This document shows, one piece after another, positions 25,805-33,949 of a stretch of 64,000 bases of DNA; positions within the stretch are counted from its first letter, which is position 1; every line of letters starts with the position of its first letter. The stretch spans positions 48,444-112,443 of the forward strand of contig NZ_JBPKBH010000029.1 in NCBI RefSeq assembly GCF_051388915.1, read 5' to 3'. A program made the position numbers and the translations under genes. Source of the DNA: Yinghuangia sp051388915. GTDB lineage: Bacteria > Actinomycetota > Actinomycetes > Streptomycetales > Streptomycetaceae. The notes below the pieces were generated by a model. It saw nothing but the letters and a program-made list of their open reading frames with translations. It did not search any database and was not told the DNA's origin.

Positions 25805-25956
25805 GGGGCCTCCTCGTACGGTCGCCGTCGCGCCGGTCGGCGCGGGGCGGTGTCGGAGGCCATCTTCCACTGCGGGGACGGTCGGGCGTCAGCGGGCCGT
25901 CCGCGGGCCGTGCCCGTCGTCAGGAGGCCGTGGGGCCGTGGTCGAGCCGCCCGCCG

Positions 25957-26490
25957 TCAGTGCGCCGGTGCACGCCCGCCCGGCAACCCCCGGTCCTTCG
26001 CGCGCCGAGCGGCGTCCTCCAGCGCGGCCTGGTGCGTGTTGCGGGCCCGCCAGTAGGGGTTGTCGTGCGGGAGCGCGCTGCCGACGCGGCCGTACATGCC
26101 GAAGGTCATGAGGACCAGGCCGACCGCGAAGCTGAAGATCACGTTCGACATGCCGAACCCGAGGACGTTCGCGTCCTTGCCGATCAGCGCGAGGTTCACG
26201 AAGCCGCTCAGCAGGAACCCGATGCCCAGCACGATGTTCAGCGTGGATGCGAAATTGCCGCCCCGGAACGCGCCCGCGAGAAGCACGAGGCCGATGACGA
26301 CCGAGAGCACACTCAGCGCGCCGTTCGTGGACAGCCCGGCGACGTTCTCGCCGGTGTCGCCGAAGAAATCGATGCTGTCGACCAGTCCCAGGATGCCGAA
26401 GACCAGCAGGAACAACCCCACGGCGCCGGCGCCGAACCGGTACACCCGGGCGAGCCGGTGGTCCACCGGCATTTCGTCGTGGAGTTTCAT
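25957..26490 (-). CDS. DUF4383 family membrane protein
   Basis: 177 aa with four predicted transmembrane helices (VGLFLLVFGILGLV, ALSVLSVVIGLVLLAGAF, NIVLGIGFLLSGFVNLALI, VIFSFAVGLVLMTFGMYG). A short basic C-terminal tail RARNTHQAALEDAARRAKDRG follows. The family is widespread in actinobacteria and has no known function. ATG 26490 follows GGGAGG. Divergent from the VOC gene. Confidence 0.85.
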   Translation of the reverse strand: MKLHDEMPVDHRLARVYRFGAGAVGLFLLVFGILGLVDSIDFFGDTGENVAGLSTNGALSVLSVVIGLVLLAGAFRGGNFASTLNIVLGIGFLLSGFVNLALIGKDANVLGFGMSNVIFSFAVGLVLMTFGMYGRVGSALPHDNPYWRARNTHQAALEDAARRAKDRGLPGGRAPAH

Positions 26491-26645
26491 CGCAGCCTCC
26501 CTCCCGCGCGGGCTCCGCTCCCACACGCGGCCGGTTTGTTGGGTTATCAACCGATTAATACGATGGTCCTCCCGAATCCCGGTGAGCACCAACCCCGCGC
26601 GTGGGTCTCGAAGGTTCGCGCAGCCGTTGTTAGCGTGCGCGCATA

Positions 26646-26662
26646 GCTGACGGATCGTCAGC
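26646..26662. promoter_or_regulatory. Perfect palindrome upstream of VOC gene
   Basis: GCTGACGGATCGTCAGC: 7-bp arms, 3-nt spacer, 27 nt before the VOC start. The core TGACG-N3-CGTCA recurs at 41367-41379. Confidence 0.55.
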
Positions 26663-26688
26663 CTGAACGTCCTGCCCAGGGAGTACGC

Positions 26689-27168
26689 ATGTCCGATGCC
26701 ACCGCCACGCCGTCCGCACCGGAGAACGGCGACGCGTACGCCGTCTCGCACATCGGCCTGTGCGTCTCGGATCTCGACCGCGCGCTGCGCTTCTACTGCG
26801 AGGGGCTGGGCTTCGCGCCGGTCATCGCGTACGAGATCGGCAACGAGGCCGCCGCGGCCCTGGAGGTGCCGGGGGACGTGCGGCTGAAGTCGCAGATGAT
26901 CGCCAAGGGCACGCTGATGGTCGAACTGCTGCACTACGCGTCGCCGGGCACCACCGGCGTGCCGTCCGCCCAGCGCAACCAGCTCGGGCTGACGCACCTG
27001 AGCTTCATCGTCGACGACGTCGACGCGGCGGCCGAGCGGCTGGTCGCGTTCGGGGGACGGGTCCTGCCCGAGACGCGCACCAGCATGAAGACGGACGAGA
27101 GCAGCGCGGAACTGGTCTTCCTGGCCGACCCGGACGGCACGCGCGTGGAACTCATGAAGCTGGGCTGA
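26689..27168 (+). CDS. VOC superfamily (glyoxalase/methylmalonyl-CoA epimerase-like) protein
   Basis: 159 aa. Two beta-alpha-beta-beta-beta units: SHIGLCVSDLDRALRFYCEGLGF (metal-ligand His early) and LGLTHLSFIVDDVDAAAERL with the final Glu ligand in GTRVELMKLG. The fold serves glyoxalase I, epimerases and ring-cleaving dioxygenases. The length fits a lactoylglutathione-lyase-like or methylmalonyl-CoA epimerase-like member. ATG 26689 follows GGGAG, and a perfect palindrome lies upstream. A terminator follows at 27177-27203. Substrate unknown. Confidence 0.85.
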   Translation: MSDATATPSAPENGDAYAVSHIGLCVSDLDRALRFYCEGLGFAPVIAYEIGNEAAAALEVPGDVRLKSQMIAKGTLMVELLHYASPGTTGVPSAQRNQLGLTHLSFIVDDVDAAAERLVAFGGRVLPETRTSMKTDESSAELVFLADPDGTRVELMKLG

Positions 27169-27176
27169 GGCCGATC

Positions 27177-27203
27177 GGACCGGACCGCGCACGGGTCCGG
27201 TCC
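27177..27203. terminator. Terminator after VOC gene
   Basis: GGACCGGACC / GGTCCGGTCC arms, 7-nt loop. Confidence 0.75.
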
Positions 27204-27267
27204 TGCGTGCGCACAACCCCCGACCGAAGCCGTGCGCGTTGCGTAACAGCTCGTTCACGTTGGGATA

Positions 27268-27302
27268 ACGGCCAGGATATGTGCGCTCGTGATCCTGGCC
27301 GT
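27268..27302. terminator. Second hairpin between VOC and P450 genes
   Basis: ACGGCCAGGAT (27268-27278) / ATCCTGGCCGT (27292-27302). A further imperfect hairpin at 27325-27378 precedes the P450 stop, so the convergent pair is well insulated. Confidence 0.65.
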
Positions 27303-27410
27303 AAGGGGACTCCTCCAGGGGCCACCCGACGGGGATCCGCGGCGTGCTTCAGGTGCCGTCGCGGATCACCCTGTCGGGAGCCGCCGTTCCGGAGTCGCAG
27401 GACCCGCCGC

Positions 27411-28613
27411 TCAGCGCGGAATCAGGTCGATGTACGCCTCGCGGATCCCGTGCACGAAGGCGTTCGGCATGTCCACGACCTCGGTGCCCGGGGTGAGCCG
27501 GATCGCTCGTACGCGGCGCAGCAGTTCCTCGAAGAAGATCTTGATCTCCAGCCGCGCCAGCGGGGCGCCCAGGCAGAAATGCGTGCCGAAGCCGAACGTG
27601 ATGTGGTCGTTCGGCGTGCGCGTGACGTCGAACTTCTCCGGATCGGTGAAGACGCGCGGGTCGCGGTTGGCCGAGCCGTACATCAGTACGACCTGGTTGC
27701 CGTCCGGGATCACCGTGTCACCCACCCGCTGGTCGCCCACGGCCACCCGGCACATGTTGTGGATGGGCGTGACGTAGCGGATGAACTCCTCGGTGGCCAC
27801 CGCCAGATCGGCGCCGTTGTCGAGCGCGTCCCACTGGTCGGCGTGCTCGATCAGGTTGAGGAACGTGCGGGCGATGACCGTACGCGTCGTCTCCGCGCCA
27901 CCGTCGAGCAGCAGCAGGCAGTCGCTGACCACGTCGGCCGCGCTCACCGGCTCGCCGTCCACCGACGCCTTCGTCCACGTGGTCATCACGTCGTCGGCCG
28001 GGCAGCGCTTCTTCTCCTCGTAGAGCGCGAGCCCCGCGGTCGCGAACTCCACGGCGGCGGCCTTGCCGTCCTCGGTGAAGTAGCGCGGTCCGCCGCCGAG
28101 TGCGATGGTCCGCTCCGACCAGTCGCGCAGCAGCGGCCACTGGTCCTCGGGGAAGCCGAGCAGACGACCGATCATCTTGGCGGGCAGCACGGAGGCGAGG
28201 TCCGCCACCACCTCGACGGTGCCCTTCGCCATGGCCGCGTCGAGGAGTTCGACGCAGACAGTGCGTACGTGCGCCTCCCACTCCCGCACCCCGCGCGGTG
28301 TGAACCACTTGCTGACCAGCTTGCGGCGCTGGTTGTGGAGCGGGTTGTCGAGCCCGATGATCGCCGAGTCGGCGGGCAGGTTGGGCCGGTAACCGCCCTT
28401 GTTGCGGTCCGAGTTGATGAAGTGCTCATTGCGGGCCTCGATGTCCTTGAGGTCCGCGTACCGGAAGATGCCCCACAGTTCGTTGCCCGCGTCCCAGGCG
28501 ACCGGCTCGTGGTCGCGGAACCACGCGAAGACGGGGTACGGGTCGCGCGCGTAGAACTCGCCGTCCAAAAGGTCGAGCGAGGGGCGCGTGCTGCTGGTTG
28601 CGGTGGCGTCCAT
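27411..28613 (-). CDS. Cytochrome P450
   Basis: 400 aa soluble class I P450. The heme loop FGFGTHFCLGAPLAR has Cys347 as thiolate ligand, the I-helix oxygen motif is LLLLDGGAETTRT, the K-helix ExxR is in EEFIRY, and NRDPRVFTDPEKFDV is the PERF-like region. The overall pattern resembles the CYP125/CYP142/CYP124 neighbourhood of actinobacterial steroid or lipid hydroxylases, but this is from memory and not secure. ATG 28613 begins MDATATSS. No ferredoxin or reductase gene adjoins; redox partners must come from elsewhere. Nearby CoA-transferase and acyl-CoA genes favour a lipid-like substrate. Confidence 0.93.
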   Translation of the reverse strand: MDATATSSTRPSLDLLDGEFYARDPYPVFAWFRDHEPVAWDAGNELWGIFRYADLKDIEARNEHFINSDRNKGGYRPNLPADSAIIGLDNPLHNQRRKLVSKWFTPRGVREWEAHVRTVCVELLDAAMAKGTVEVVADLASVLPAKMIGRLLGFPEDQWPLLRDWSERTIALGGGPRYFTEDGKAAAVEFATAGLALYEEKKRCPADDVMTTWTKASVDGEPVSAADVVSDCLLLLDGGAETTRTVIARTFLNLIEHADQWDALDNGADLAVATEEFIRYVTPIHNMCRVAVGDQRVGDTVIPDGNQVVLMYGSANRDPRVFTDPEKFDVTRTPNDHITFGFGTHFCLGAPLARLEIKIFFEELLRRVRAIRLTPGTEVVDMPNAFVHGIREAYIDLIPR

Positions 28614-28774
28614 GCGGCGTACGGAAGCACGGATCGCGCACGGATACCAGACTTCGGCAAGTAGTTGGGCACCGAGGGACGGTGAACGCGAGCGCCCGAG
28701 CCGCAGTCGCAACGCCGCATCAAGTCGGATCGAGCCGATCACCGAGGAGACCACCACCCAAGGCCAGTACCCCC

Positions 28775-28866
28775 GCGAAGCCGAAGGCGAGCCCCCAAGA
28801 ACGAAGCCGCAGGCGAGCGCGATGCCGAAGGCGAGCCCACCCCACCCGCGATGCCGAAGGCGAGCC
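28775..28866. repeat. Four-copy 19-bp repeat, P450 upstream region
   Basis: GCGATGCCGAAGGCGAGCC-type units at 28775, 28801, 28819 and 28848. The 28614-28993 spacer has no convincing gene; apparent frames there only translate the repeat. Confidence 0.85.
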
Positions 28867-28993
28867 ACCCCGGGACGGGAAAGGTCCTCGGGGGTGCGGG
28901 TGGCGAAGCCCCCGCCGCGGCGAAGCCGCAATAAGAGGGACGAGAACGACCCGCTCCGCGCTCTCTGCGGACACGGGTCGTCCATCGTTCGAG

Positions 28994-29066
28994 TGGGCGA
29001 TACTGGGATCGAACCAGTGACCCCTTCGGTGTGAACGAAGTGCTCTCCCGCTGAGCTAATCGCCCC
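28994..29066 (-). tRNA. tRNA-Val (anticodon CAC)
   Basis: 73 nt. The acceptor stem GGGGCGA closes with TCGCCC and the T loop contains GGTTCGATCC. The anticodon loop TTCACAC lies between CTTCG and CGAAG, giving CAC, which reads GUG. The CCA end is not encoded. Confidence 0.96.
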
Positions 29067-29238
29067 GAACCGGATCAAGGATACGACGAAGTCCGCTGTG
29101 GTTTGCAACCAGGTATCGCGCGGTGTGTGCCTCCCCGCGCGCGGGGTGCTGGGGTAGCGTCGGCGGTCCGGCCGGTGACTGGTGGTTTCGCGGCCGGAGG
29201 CCGGAGCGCGGAACGGGGCAAACACGGGGGTGCGGCAA

Positions 29239-30000
29239 GTGAGCACGGCACGGCGGCCGACACGCGGCAGGGGCGGAAGCGGCAACAGGCCCTCCCGTAC
29301 GGCGCGGAGGCCGCGCGTACCGGCGCAGCGCCGCGGGTCGAACCGTACGCCGCGGCCCACGCGCGGACGTCGTGCCGCGGCACGCTTCTACGCATACGCC
29401 ACCATCGCCTTCTGCGTGGCCGGAGCGATCGCGGGCTACCTGCGCGCGTGGACGGTGCTCGCCGGGATCGTGGCCGGCGCCGCGTTCGTCGTCGTGGTGC
29501 TCGGTACGCGTTGGCTCGCCAAGGGCTTTCGGGAAGGCTTCGGTTCTCGCGGCGAAGCCGCCCGGCGCCGCCGCATCACCCGGTCCCTGGCCGTCGTCGA
29601 CGCCATGGACGGCCCGGCCTTCGAGCGTCACGTCGCCGCCCTGTGCGAGCGCGACGGGTGTCGGCAGGTGCAGGTCAACGGCGGCGCCGGGGACCTCGGG
29701 GCGGATGTGACCGGCCGCCTCCCCGACGGCCGGTTCATGGTCATCCAGTGCAAGCGGTATGCGCCCGACCGCAGCGTCGGCAGCCCGGACATGCAGCGTT
29801 TCGTGGGTACGGCCCGGCCCGTGCACAACGCCGAAGTGGCCATTCTCGTGGCGAGTTGCCGCTTCACCGCGCCCGCGCGCGATCTCGCCCACTCGCAGCG
29901 CATCGCCCCGGTGGACCGGGAGTTGCTGGCGTTGTGGATGAACGGCACGCCGCTGCGTTCGATCATCGCGATGACGGCGACGAACACGAGGCGGGCCTGA
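29239..30000 (+). CDS. Membrane-tethered Mrr-type restriction endonuclease-like protein
   Basis: 253 aa. A basic N-terminal tail of about 45 residues is followed by two transmembrane helices (FYAYATIAFCVAGAIAGYL, TVLAGIVAGAAFVVVVLG). A cytoplasmic Mrr_cat domain (about 125-250) has the PD-(D/E)XK core: the Asp of AGDLGADVTG and the QCK of MVIQCKRYA. Mrr nucleases cut modified foreign DNA; membrane-bound versions are common in actinobacteria and have no settled role (entry defence or DNA processing). GTG 29239 follows GGGGG; other GTGs upstream are possible. Confidence 0.85.
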   Translation: MSTARRPTRGRGGSGNRPSRTARRPRVPAQRRGSNRTPRPTRGRRAAARFYAYATIAFCVAGAIAGYLRAWTVLAGIVAGAAFVVVVLGTRWLAKGFREGFGSRGEAARRRRITRSLAVVDAMDGPAFERHVAALCERDGCRQVQVNGGAGDLGADVTGRLPDGRFMVIQCKRYAPDRSVGSPDMQRFVGTARPVHNAEVAILVASCRFTAPARDLAHSQRIAPVDRELLALWMNGTPLRSIIAMTATNTRRA

Positions 30001-30098
30001 GGTGGTTGCTGCGCCGGTCGACCCGGGGCGGAGCCTCCCGCCGGACCGGGTCCGGGACCAGGGTAGCGGCGTCAAACGGCATACGTGCCGGACGCCTG

Positions 30099-30614
30099 CT
30101 ACTGAAGGGTGATCTCGTCCCCGGACGTGGTGATCTGCTTCGCAGGGAGCGGCTTCGTCGCGGGCCCGGACTCCACCGAGCCGTCGGTCGCCGAGAACTT
30201 GCTGCCGTGGCAGGTGCAGTTGATGGTGCCGTTGGAGACGTTCGCGACCGTGCAGCCCTGGTGGGTGCAGGCCGAGCTGAACGCCTTGAACGTCCCGGCC
30301 GTAGGTTGCGTGACCACGACCTTCTCCTTGTCGAAGATCTTGCCACCGCCCACCGGGATCTCCGAGGTCTTGGCCAGCGCCGCGCCGCCCGCGCCGCCCG
30401 TCGCGCTCTGCCCGCCGGAGCCGGAGGGCTGGGAGCCGCCGCCGGTCTGGCCGGTGTCCTGGGCACCGGACCCGCCGGGGGTCTCCGTCGCGTCGCTCTT
30501 GTCGTCGTCGCTCCCGCAGGCGACCAGCGCCGCGCCGCCGACCGCCGCGGCCGACACCGCGAGGATCCTCCGCCGGGCGACGTCCGAGTTCAGTGCGTCC
30601 ACAGTTCCCCCCAT
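30099..30614 (-). CDS. Rieske [2Fe-2S] lipoprotein, Tat-exported
   Basis: 171 aa. The N-terminus has ARRRILAVSAAAVGGAALVACGS: twin arginines then a lipobox with the modified Cys, so a Tat-exported, lipid-anchored protein. A Gly/Ser/Gln-rich linker of about 45 residues leads to the Rieske domain with cluster ligands in CTHQGC and CTCHGSKF. It resembles the small extracytoplasmic Rieske proteins of streptomycetes rather than the QcrA subunit of the bc1 complex. Electron-transfer partner unknown. ATG 30614 lacks a strong ribosome site. Confidence 0.92.
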   Translation of the reverse strand: MGGTVDALNSDVARRRILAVSAAAVGGAALVACGSDDDKSDATETPGGSGAQDTGQTGGGSQPSGSGGQSATGGAGGAALAKTSEIPVGGGKIFDKEKVVVTQPTAGTFKAFSSACTHQGCTVANVSNGTINCTCHGSKFSATDGSVESGPATKPLPAKQITTSGDEITLQ

Positions 30615-30853
30615 GGGGTTCGTAGGTGCGCGCACCACGCCAGCCGGTGGTAGCGCATGCCTTCCACACGTACGAGAACGACCGGGGGGTTCAACGCGGG
30701 TGACGGCTGGATGAGTGAGTTGCCGGCGTGGCCGCTGGGAGTTCGCGGGTGGGCGGCCGGAAGCCGGTGCTATTAGCTGTGCTATCGGCTGTGCGGAGCC
30801 GTCGGATTGCGGTCTGCGGCCTGCCGCCACGAGCCGGCCGCCCGGCCAACCGG
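30615..30853. other. Spacer between Rieske and RNA-repair genes
   Basis: 239 bp. It should contain the Rieske promoter and the 3' end of the RNA-repair transcript. No clear hairpin was found. Confidence 0.4.
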
Positions 30854-33800
30854 TCAGCGGAGCGTCGGCACGCCGCCGTTGGCGCTGAACGCCACTTCCA
30901 CGCCGGGCAGCCCGCGCGTCCACGCCTTCGCGGCGGCCGCCAAGTCGTGCTCGGGTGGAGGTGTGGCGCCGAGTCCGATGGCGAAGCGGGCTTGTACGGG
31001 GCCGGTCTCAGCCTCGGTCTCGACGTCGATGTCGAACGGACGCGGCCACGCCTGCGCATCGGTCGCACCGGCCTCGGCGAGGGCGGTGAGGAGTGCGCGC
31101 ATGCGTCCTCGTACGCGTCCCATCAGAGCGTCGAACTCGTGCGCCTTGTTTCCGTGGTCGGGGCGGCGTACGGTCACCACCGCCCAGGAGGCGTGGCGCC
31201 GGTGCAGCGGGGGAGGGGCGAACAACTCGCGGCACGCGGTGCCTGTCTGGAGGCCGCCGTCCGTCGATTCCAGCAACTCCCAAGCCCGGTAAAGCTCCTG
31301 CGACAGCAAGTCCCTCCCCGCGGCGGTCACTTGCTCGGCGCAGTTGCGTACCGGGTCGGTGGGCGTGAGAAGTGTCAGTGGATGAACCGACGGTGCCGAA
31401 GGCTGCTGCTGATGCGGCCAGTTGAGGGCGATCGGATCCCGCCAGTCCCACGCCGCCCACAAGGCGAAGAACTGCCGCAACAAGGCACTCGCATCGGAGG
31501 CTGACGTCACGTCGGCAGGTGCATCCCGCGCAGCGTCCAACACGGTGCGCGCCGCGAGAACCGACCAGGCGATGCCGGGCAACCCTCCGAAGGGTGCCGC
31601 GTCCAGCCCGCGCGCTCTCGCCCACGCCTTCACCGGTCGGACCAGCCGTACGAAGGCCTCCCGGTGTCGGCCGACCGCCGTCAGGACCGCGTCCGCGTCG
31701 CTCACGGCGCTCAGCGCGAGCGCGGCCGGATCACCCAACTCCGAGCGCCTGACCAGGGATTCGGACGGCGGGACGGCTCCGGTCGGCACGATCACCAGGT
31801 CGACGTCGAGTCCGCCGGCTCCGTCGACCGTGAAGCGCAAACCGGGAACGCGCGCCCCCGTCACCCGCCGAATTCGTGACACCCCCGGGAGCGCGGCTGC
31901 TTGCTCGCGGACGCGCGCCACCGCCTCGTCCTCGGCATCCGCTATCGCTACACCTGCCGCTGCCGCTGCTGCTGCCGCCGCCGTTGCCGCCGGGCCGTCC
32001 GGCGCGGCGACGCGTCCACCCGGGATCGCGGCGACGAGGTCGAGGTCCGCGTCGCCGAGATGACCGCCCATCCGGCGGGATCCGACGATATGGACCACGG
32101 ACCCCGGTGCGGTCCCGGCGAGACGTGCCGCGACGAGTTGCGCGACGTCGCGTGCGGCTGCGTCGCGTTGCGGGGTCGGACGGTGGTCCGGGAAGTCCGA
32201 GACCGCAACGGCGGAATCGAACTCCTCAGGAAGCCACCGTAGTTCCCCGCTACCCAAAACCAACACCGCACGCACGCGCATCGGTTCGTCCCCCCGCCGC
32301 GACAGCAGGACGAGTTCGCCGACGCGGGCCCGCACCCCGCCCAACCGTGCCGCACACTCGGCCGCCACCCGCCGCGGGTCGGTTGCCCGCCCCAGTGTCA
32401 GGTGCGGGGTGTACCCCTCGGCACGTCCCCGGCAGCGCGGGAACCGGCGTTCGAGCGCGGCGCGCAGCGCGGCCCACGATGCCGGGTCCTCGGCGGCCGG
32501 ATCCAGCCACACCGTCGCGTCGTCGCGGTGACCGAAGGTGTGCACGCCGTCCAGCAGTACCCCGAAAGGCCCGCACTCGCGCGCCGCTTCGGCCAGCAGT
32601 GGGGCGGCCCGCCCGAAGTCGGACTCGGGTACGAAGCCGAACAGCACGTTCACGTGCGGCGGCCAGCGGTCGATCTGCGGATCGTGCGCGCGGCGGATCT
32701 CCTGGATTTGCGGACGCAGTTCGTCCGGCGGGAGCCATGCGAGGGCGGTGCGTGCCGTGGGCGACACGTCCAGCACCGCAGCGTCCGCGCCGCCTGGTTC
32801 CCCGAAGTCGAAACCGACTTCGACCCCGAAATGGTCCGAAACGTAGAGCCCTTCGTGATCCGGACGATTCCCGCGCAGCACGGCGCCGGTAGTCCTCGCC
32901 CGCCCGACCCGGGTGAGGACGCGGTCGAGGCGGGACGACCGCCCGCTGAGCGACGACACGGCCGCGAGCGGGTTCGTCTTCGGGTCGAACGTGGCGGTCC
33001 GGTCGTCCGGTCCGTTGGCGTCCGTCCAGGCGTCGCGCATGCCGAGTGCGGCGGCCGGGGTGTCACCGCCGTCGTTGAAGTCGCCGACGAGCAGGAGGTC
33101 GGCGTCCAGACCGGCGAACCCCTCGGCGATGCGCGTGAGTTCGATGTCGCGACGCGCGGCGCCGTTCTCGCTGTGGTCGCTCGTGAGGTGGGTCGAGGCG
33201 ACGACCAGCGGTCCTGCCGGCGTCTCGACCACCACCGCCGCCACGGCCTTGTGCGGGCCGAGCATGTGCTGTGCGGATTCGCGTACGGGCAGCCTCGACA
33301 GCACCAAGAGGCCGCTGGCTTCCACGTCCTCGTCGCCCTCGACCGGGTCGAGGTGCAGCGTGTAGTGCGCGCGGACCCAGTCCGTGTCGGCAAGCATGTG
33401 CAACAACGCCGGTTCGACCTCTTGCAGCGCGATGACGTCAGCGCCGCCGGCCGCCAACTCGTCGATGAGCAGGGGTCGTCGCCGGGCGGTGGAGATGCGG
33501 TCGCTGTCGTACCGGTCCCACAGCGTGTTCCAGGTCAGAACGCGAAGTGTGCTGGGAGCAACCGCGGTTGATCCTGACCCGACCGCCCCGGACGACGCAC
33601 CCACGCCTCCCGACGAGCCGTCGCCCCCCGGCACCCACCCCATCGCCGGATCCCATACGTGCGGTGTCAACGCCGCAAAGAAGGGCGCCCGCAGCAGGCG
33701 GCGTTCGCGGACGCGTCCCGCCTCCGAAGCGTCCAGCCGGTCCACACCCGCGGCCCGGTCCCATACCACTTCGTCGTCGGCCTCGATGAACAACACGCGA

Positions 33801-33949
33801 TGCCAGGGGATTTCACCACCCGGCACGAAGTCGGCAAGCGGTATGCGCTTGGGCGGGGCACCGCGCCGGTTCACACCCAGCACGAAACGCGCCGGGTCGA
33901 ACCGCTGGTCCCAGCGCACTTGGTGGTAGATCTGCTCGCTCGTCCGCAT
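30854..33949 (-). CDS. RNA-repair fusion: MJ1316 domain, EEP nuclease, 2H phosphoesterase, eukaryote-type poly(A) polymerase
   Basis: 1031 aa. Domains: MJ1316/DUF504 end-recognition (1-75: TSEQIYHQVRWD, DFVPGGEIPWHRV); EEP (134-380: LTWNTLW, Glu177 in LQEVE, THLTSDHS, GDFND 289-293, SDHFG 371-375); 2H cyclic phosphodiesterase (400-570) with its two HxN/T motifs HVNVLF (432) and HLTLG (516); PAP nucleotidyltransferase with GS 623-624, Asp635/Asp637 and third Asp717 (LDVDLVIV); PAP central domain (VRPVKAWARARGL, FFALWAAWDWRDPIAL); and a C-terminal RNA-binding-like domain (905-1030). The last parts track eukaryotic canonical PAPs closely. Likely action: recognise and clean broken RNA ends, open 2',3'-cyclic phosphate, and tail or rebuild the 3' end. 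The start overlaps the ligase-kinase stop (TGATG). Domain calls come from motifs; substrate RNA is unknown. An Ala run lies at 654-665. Confidence 0.88.
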   Translation of the reverse strand: MRTSEQIYHQVRWDQRFDPARFVLGVNRRGAPPKRIPLADFVPGGEIPWHRVLFIEADDEVVWDRAAGVDRLDASEAGRVRERRLLRAPFFAALTPHVWDPAMGWVPGGDGSSGGVGASSGAVGSGSTAVAPSTLRVLTWNTLWDRYDSDRISTARRRPLLIDELAAGGADVIALQEVEPALLHMLADTDWVRAHYTLHLDPVEGDEDVEASGLLVLSRLPVRESAQHMLGPHKAVAAVVVETPAGPLVVASTHLTSDHSENGAARRDIELTRIAEGFAGLDADLLLVGDFNDGGDTPAAALGMRDAWTDANGPDDRTATFDPKTNPLAAVSSLSGRSSRLDRVLTRVGRARTTGAVLRGNRPDHEGLYVSDHFGVEVGFDFGEPGGADAAVLDVSPTARTALAWLPPDELRPQIQEIRRAHDPQIDRWPPHVNVLFGFVPESDFGRAAPLLAEAARECGPFGVLLDGVHTFGHRDDATVWLDPAAEDPASWAALRAALERRFPRCRGRAEGYTPHLTLGRATDPRRVAAECAARLGGVRARVGELVLLSRRGDEPMRVRAVLVLGSGELRWLPEEFDSAVAVSDFPDHRPTPQRDAAARDVAQLVAARLAGTAPGSVVHIVGSRRMGGHLGDADLDLVAAIPGGRVAAPDGPAATAAAAAAAAAGVAIADAEDEAVARVREQAAALPGVSRIRRVTGARVPGLRFTVDGAGGLDVDLVIVPTGAVPPSESLVRRSELGDPAALALSAVSDADAVLTAVGRHREAFVRLVRPVKAWARARGLDAAPFGGLPGIAWSVLAARTVLDAARDAPADVTSASDASALLRQFFALWAAWDWRDPIALNWPHQQQPSAPSVHPLTLLTPTDPVRNCAEQVTAAGRDLLSQELYRAWELLESTDGGLQTGTACRELFAPPPLHRRHASWAVVTVRRPDHGNKAHEFDALMGRVRGRMRALLTALAEAGATDAQAWPRPFDIDVETEAETGPVQARFAIGLGATPPPEHDLAAAAKAWTRGLPGVEVAFSANGGVPTLR

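Noticed and set aside
28775..28866. CRISPR-like spaced repeats
   Set aside because: 19-bp units with irregular 0-10-nt spacing, no 30-bp repeats, no cas genes.
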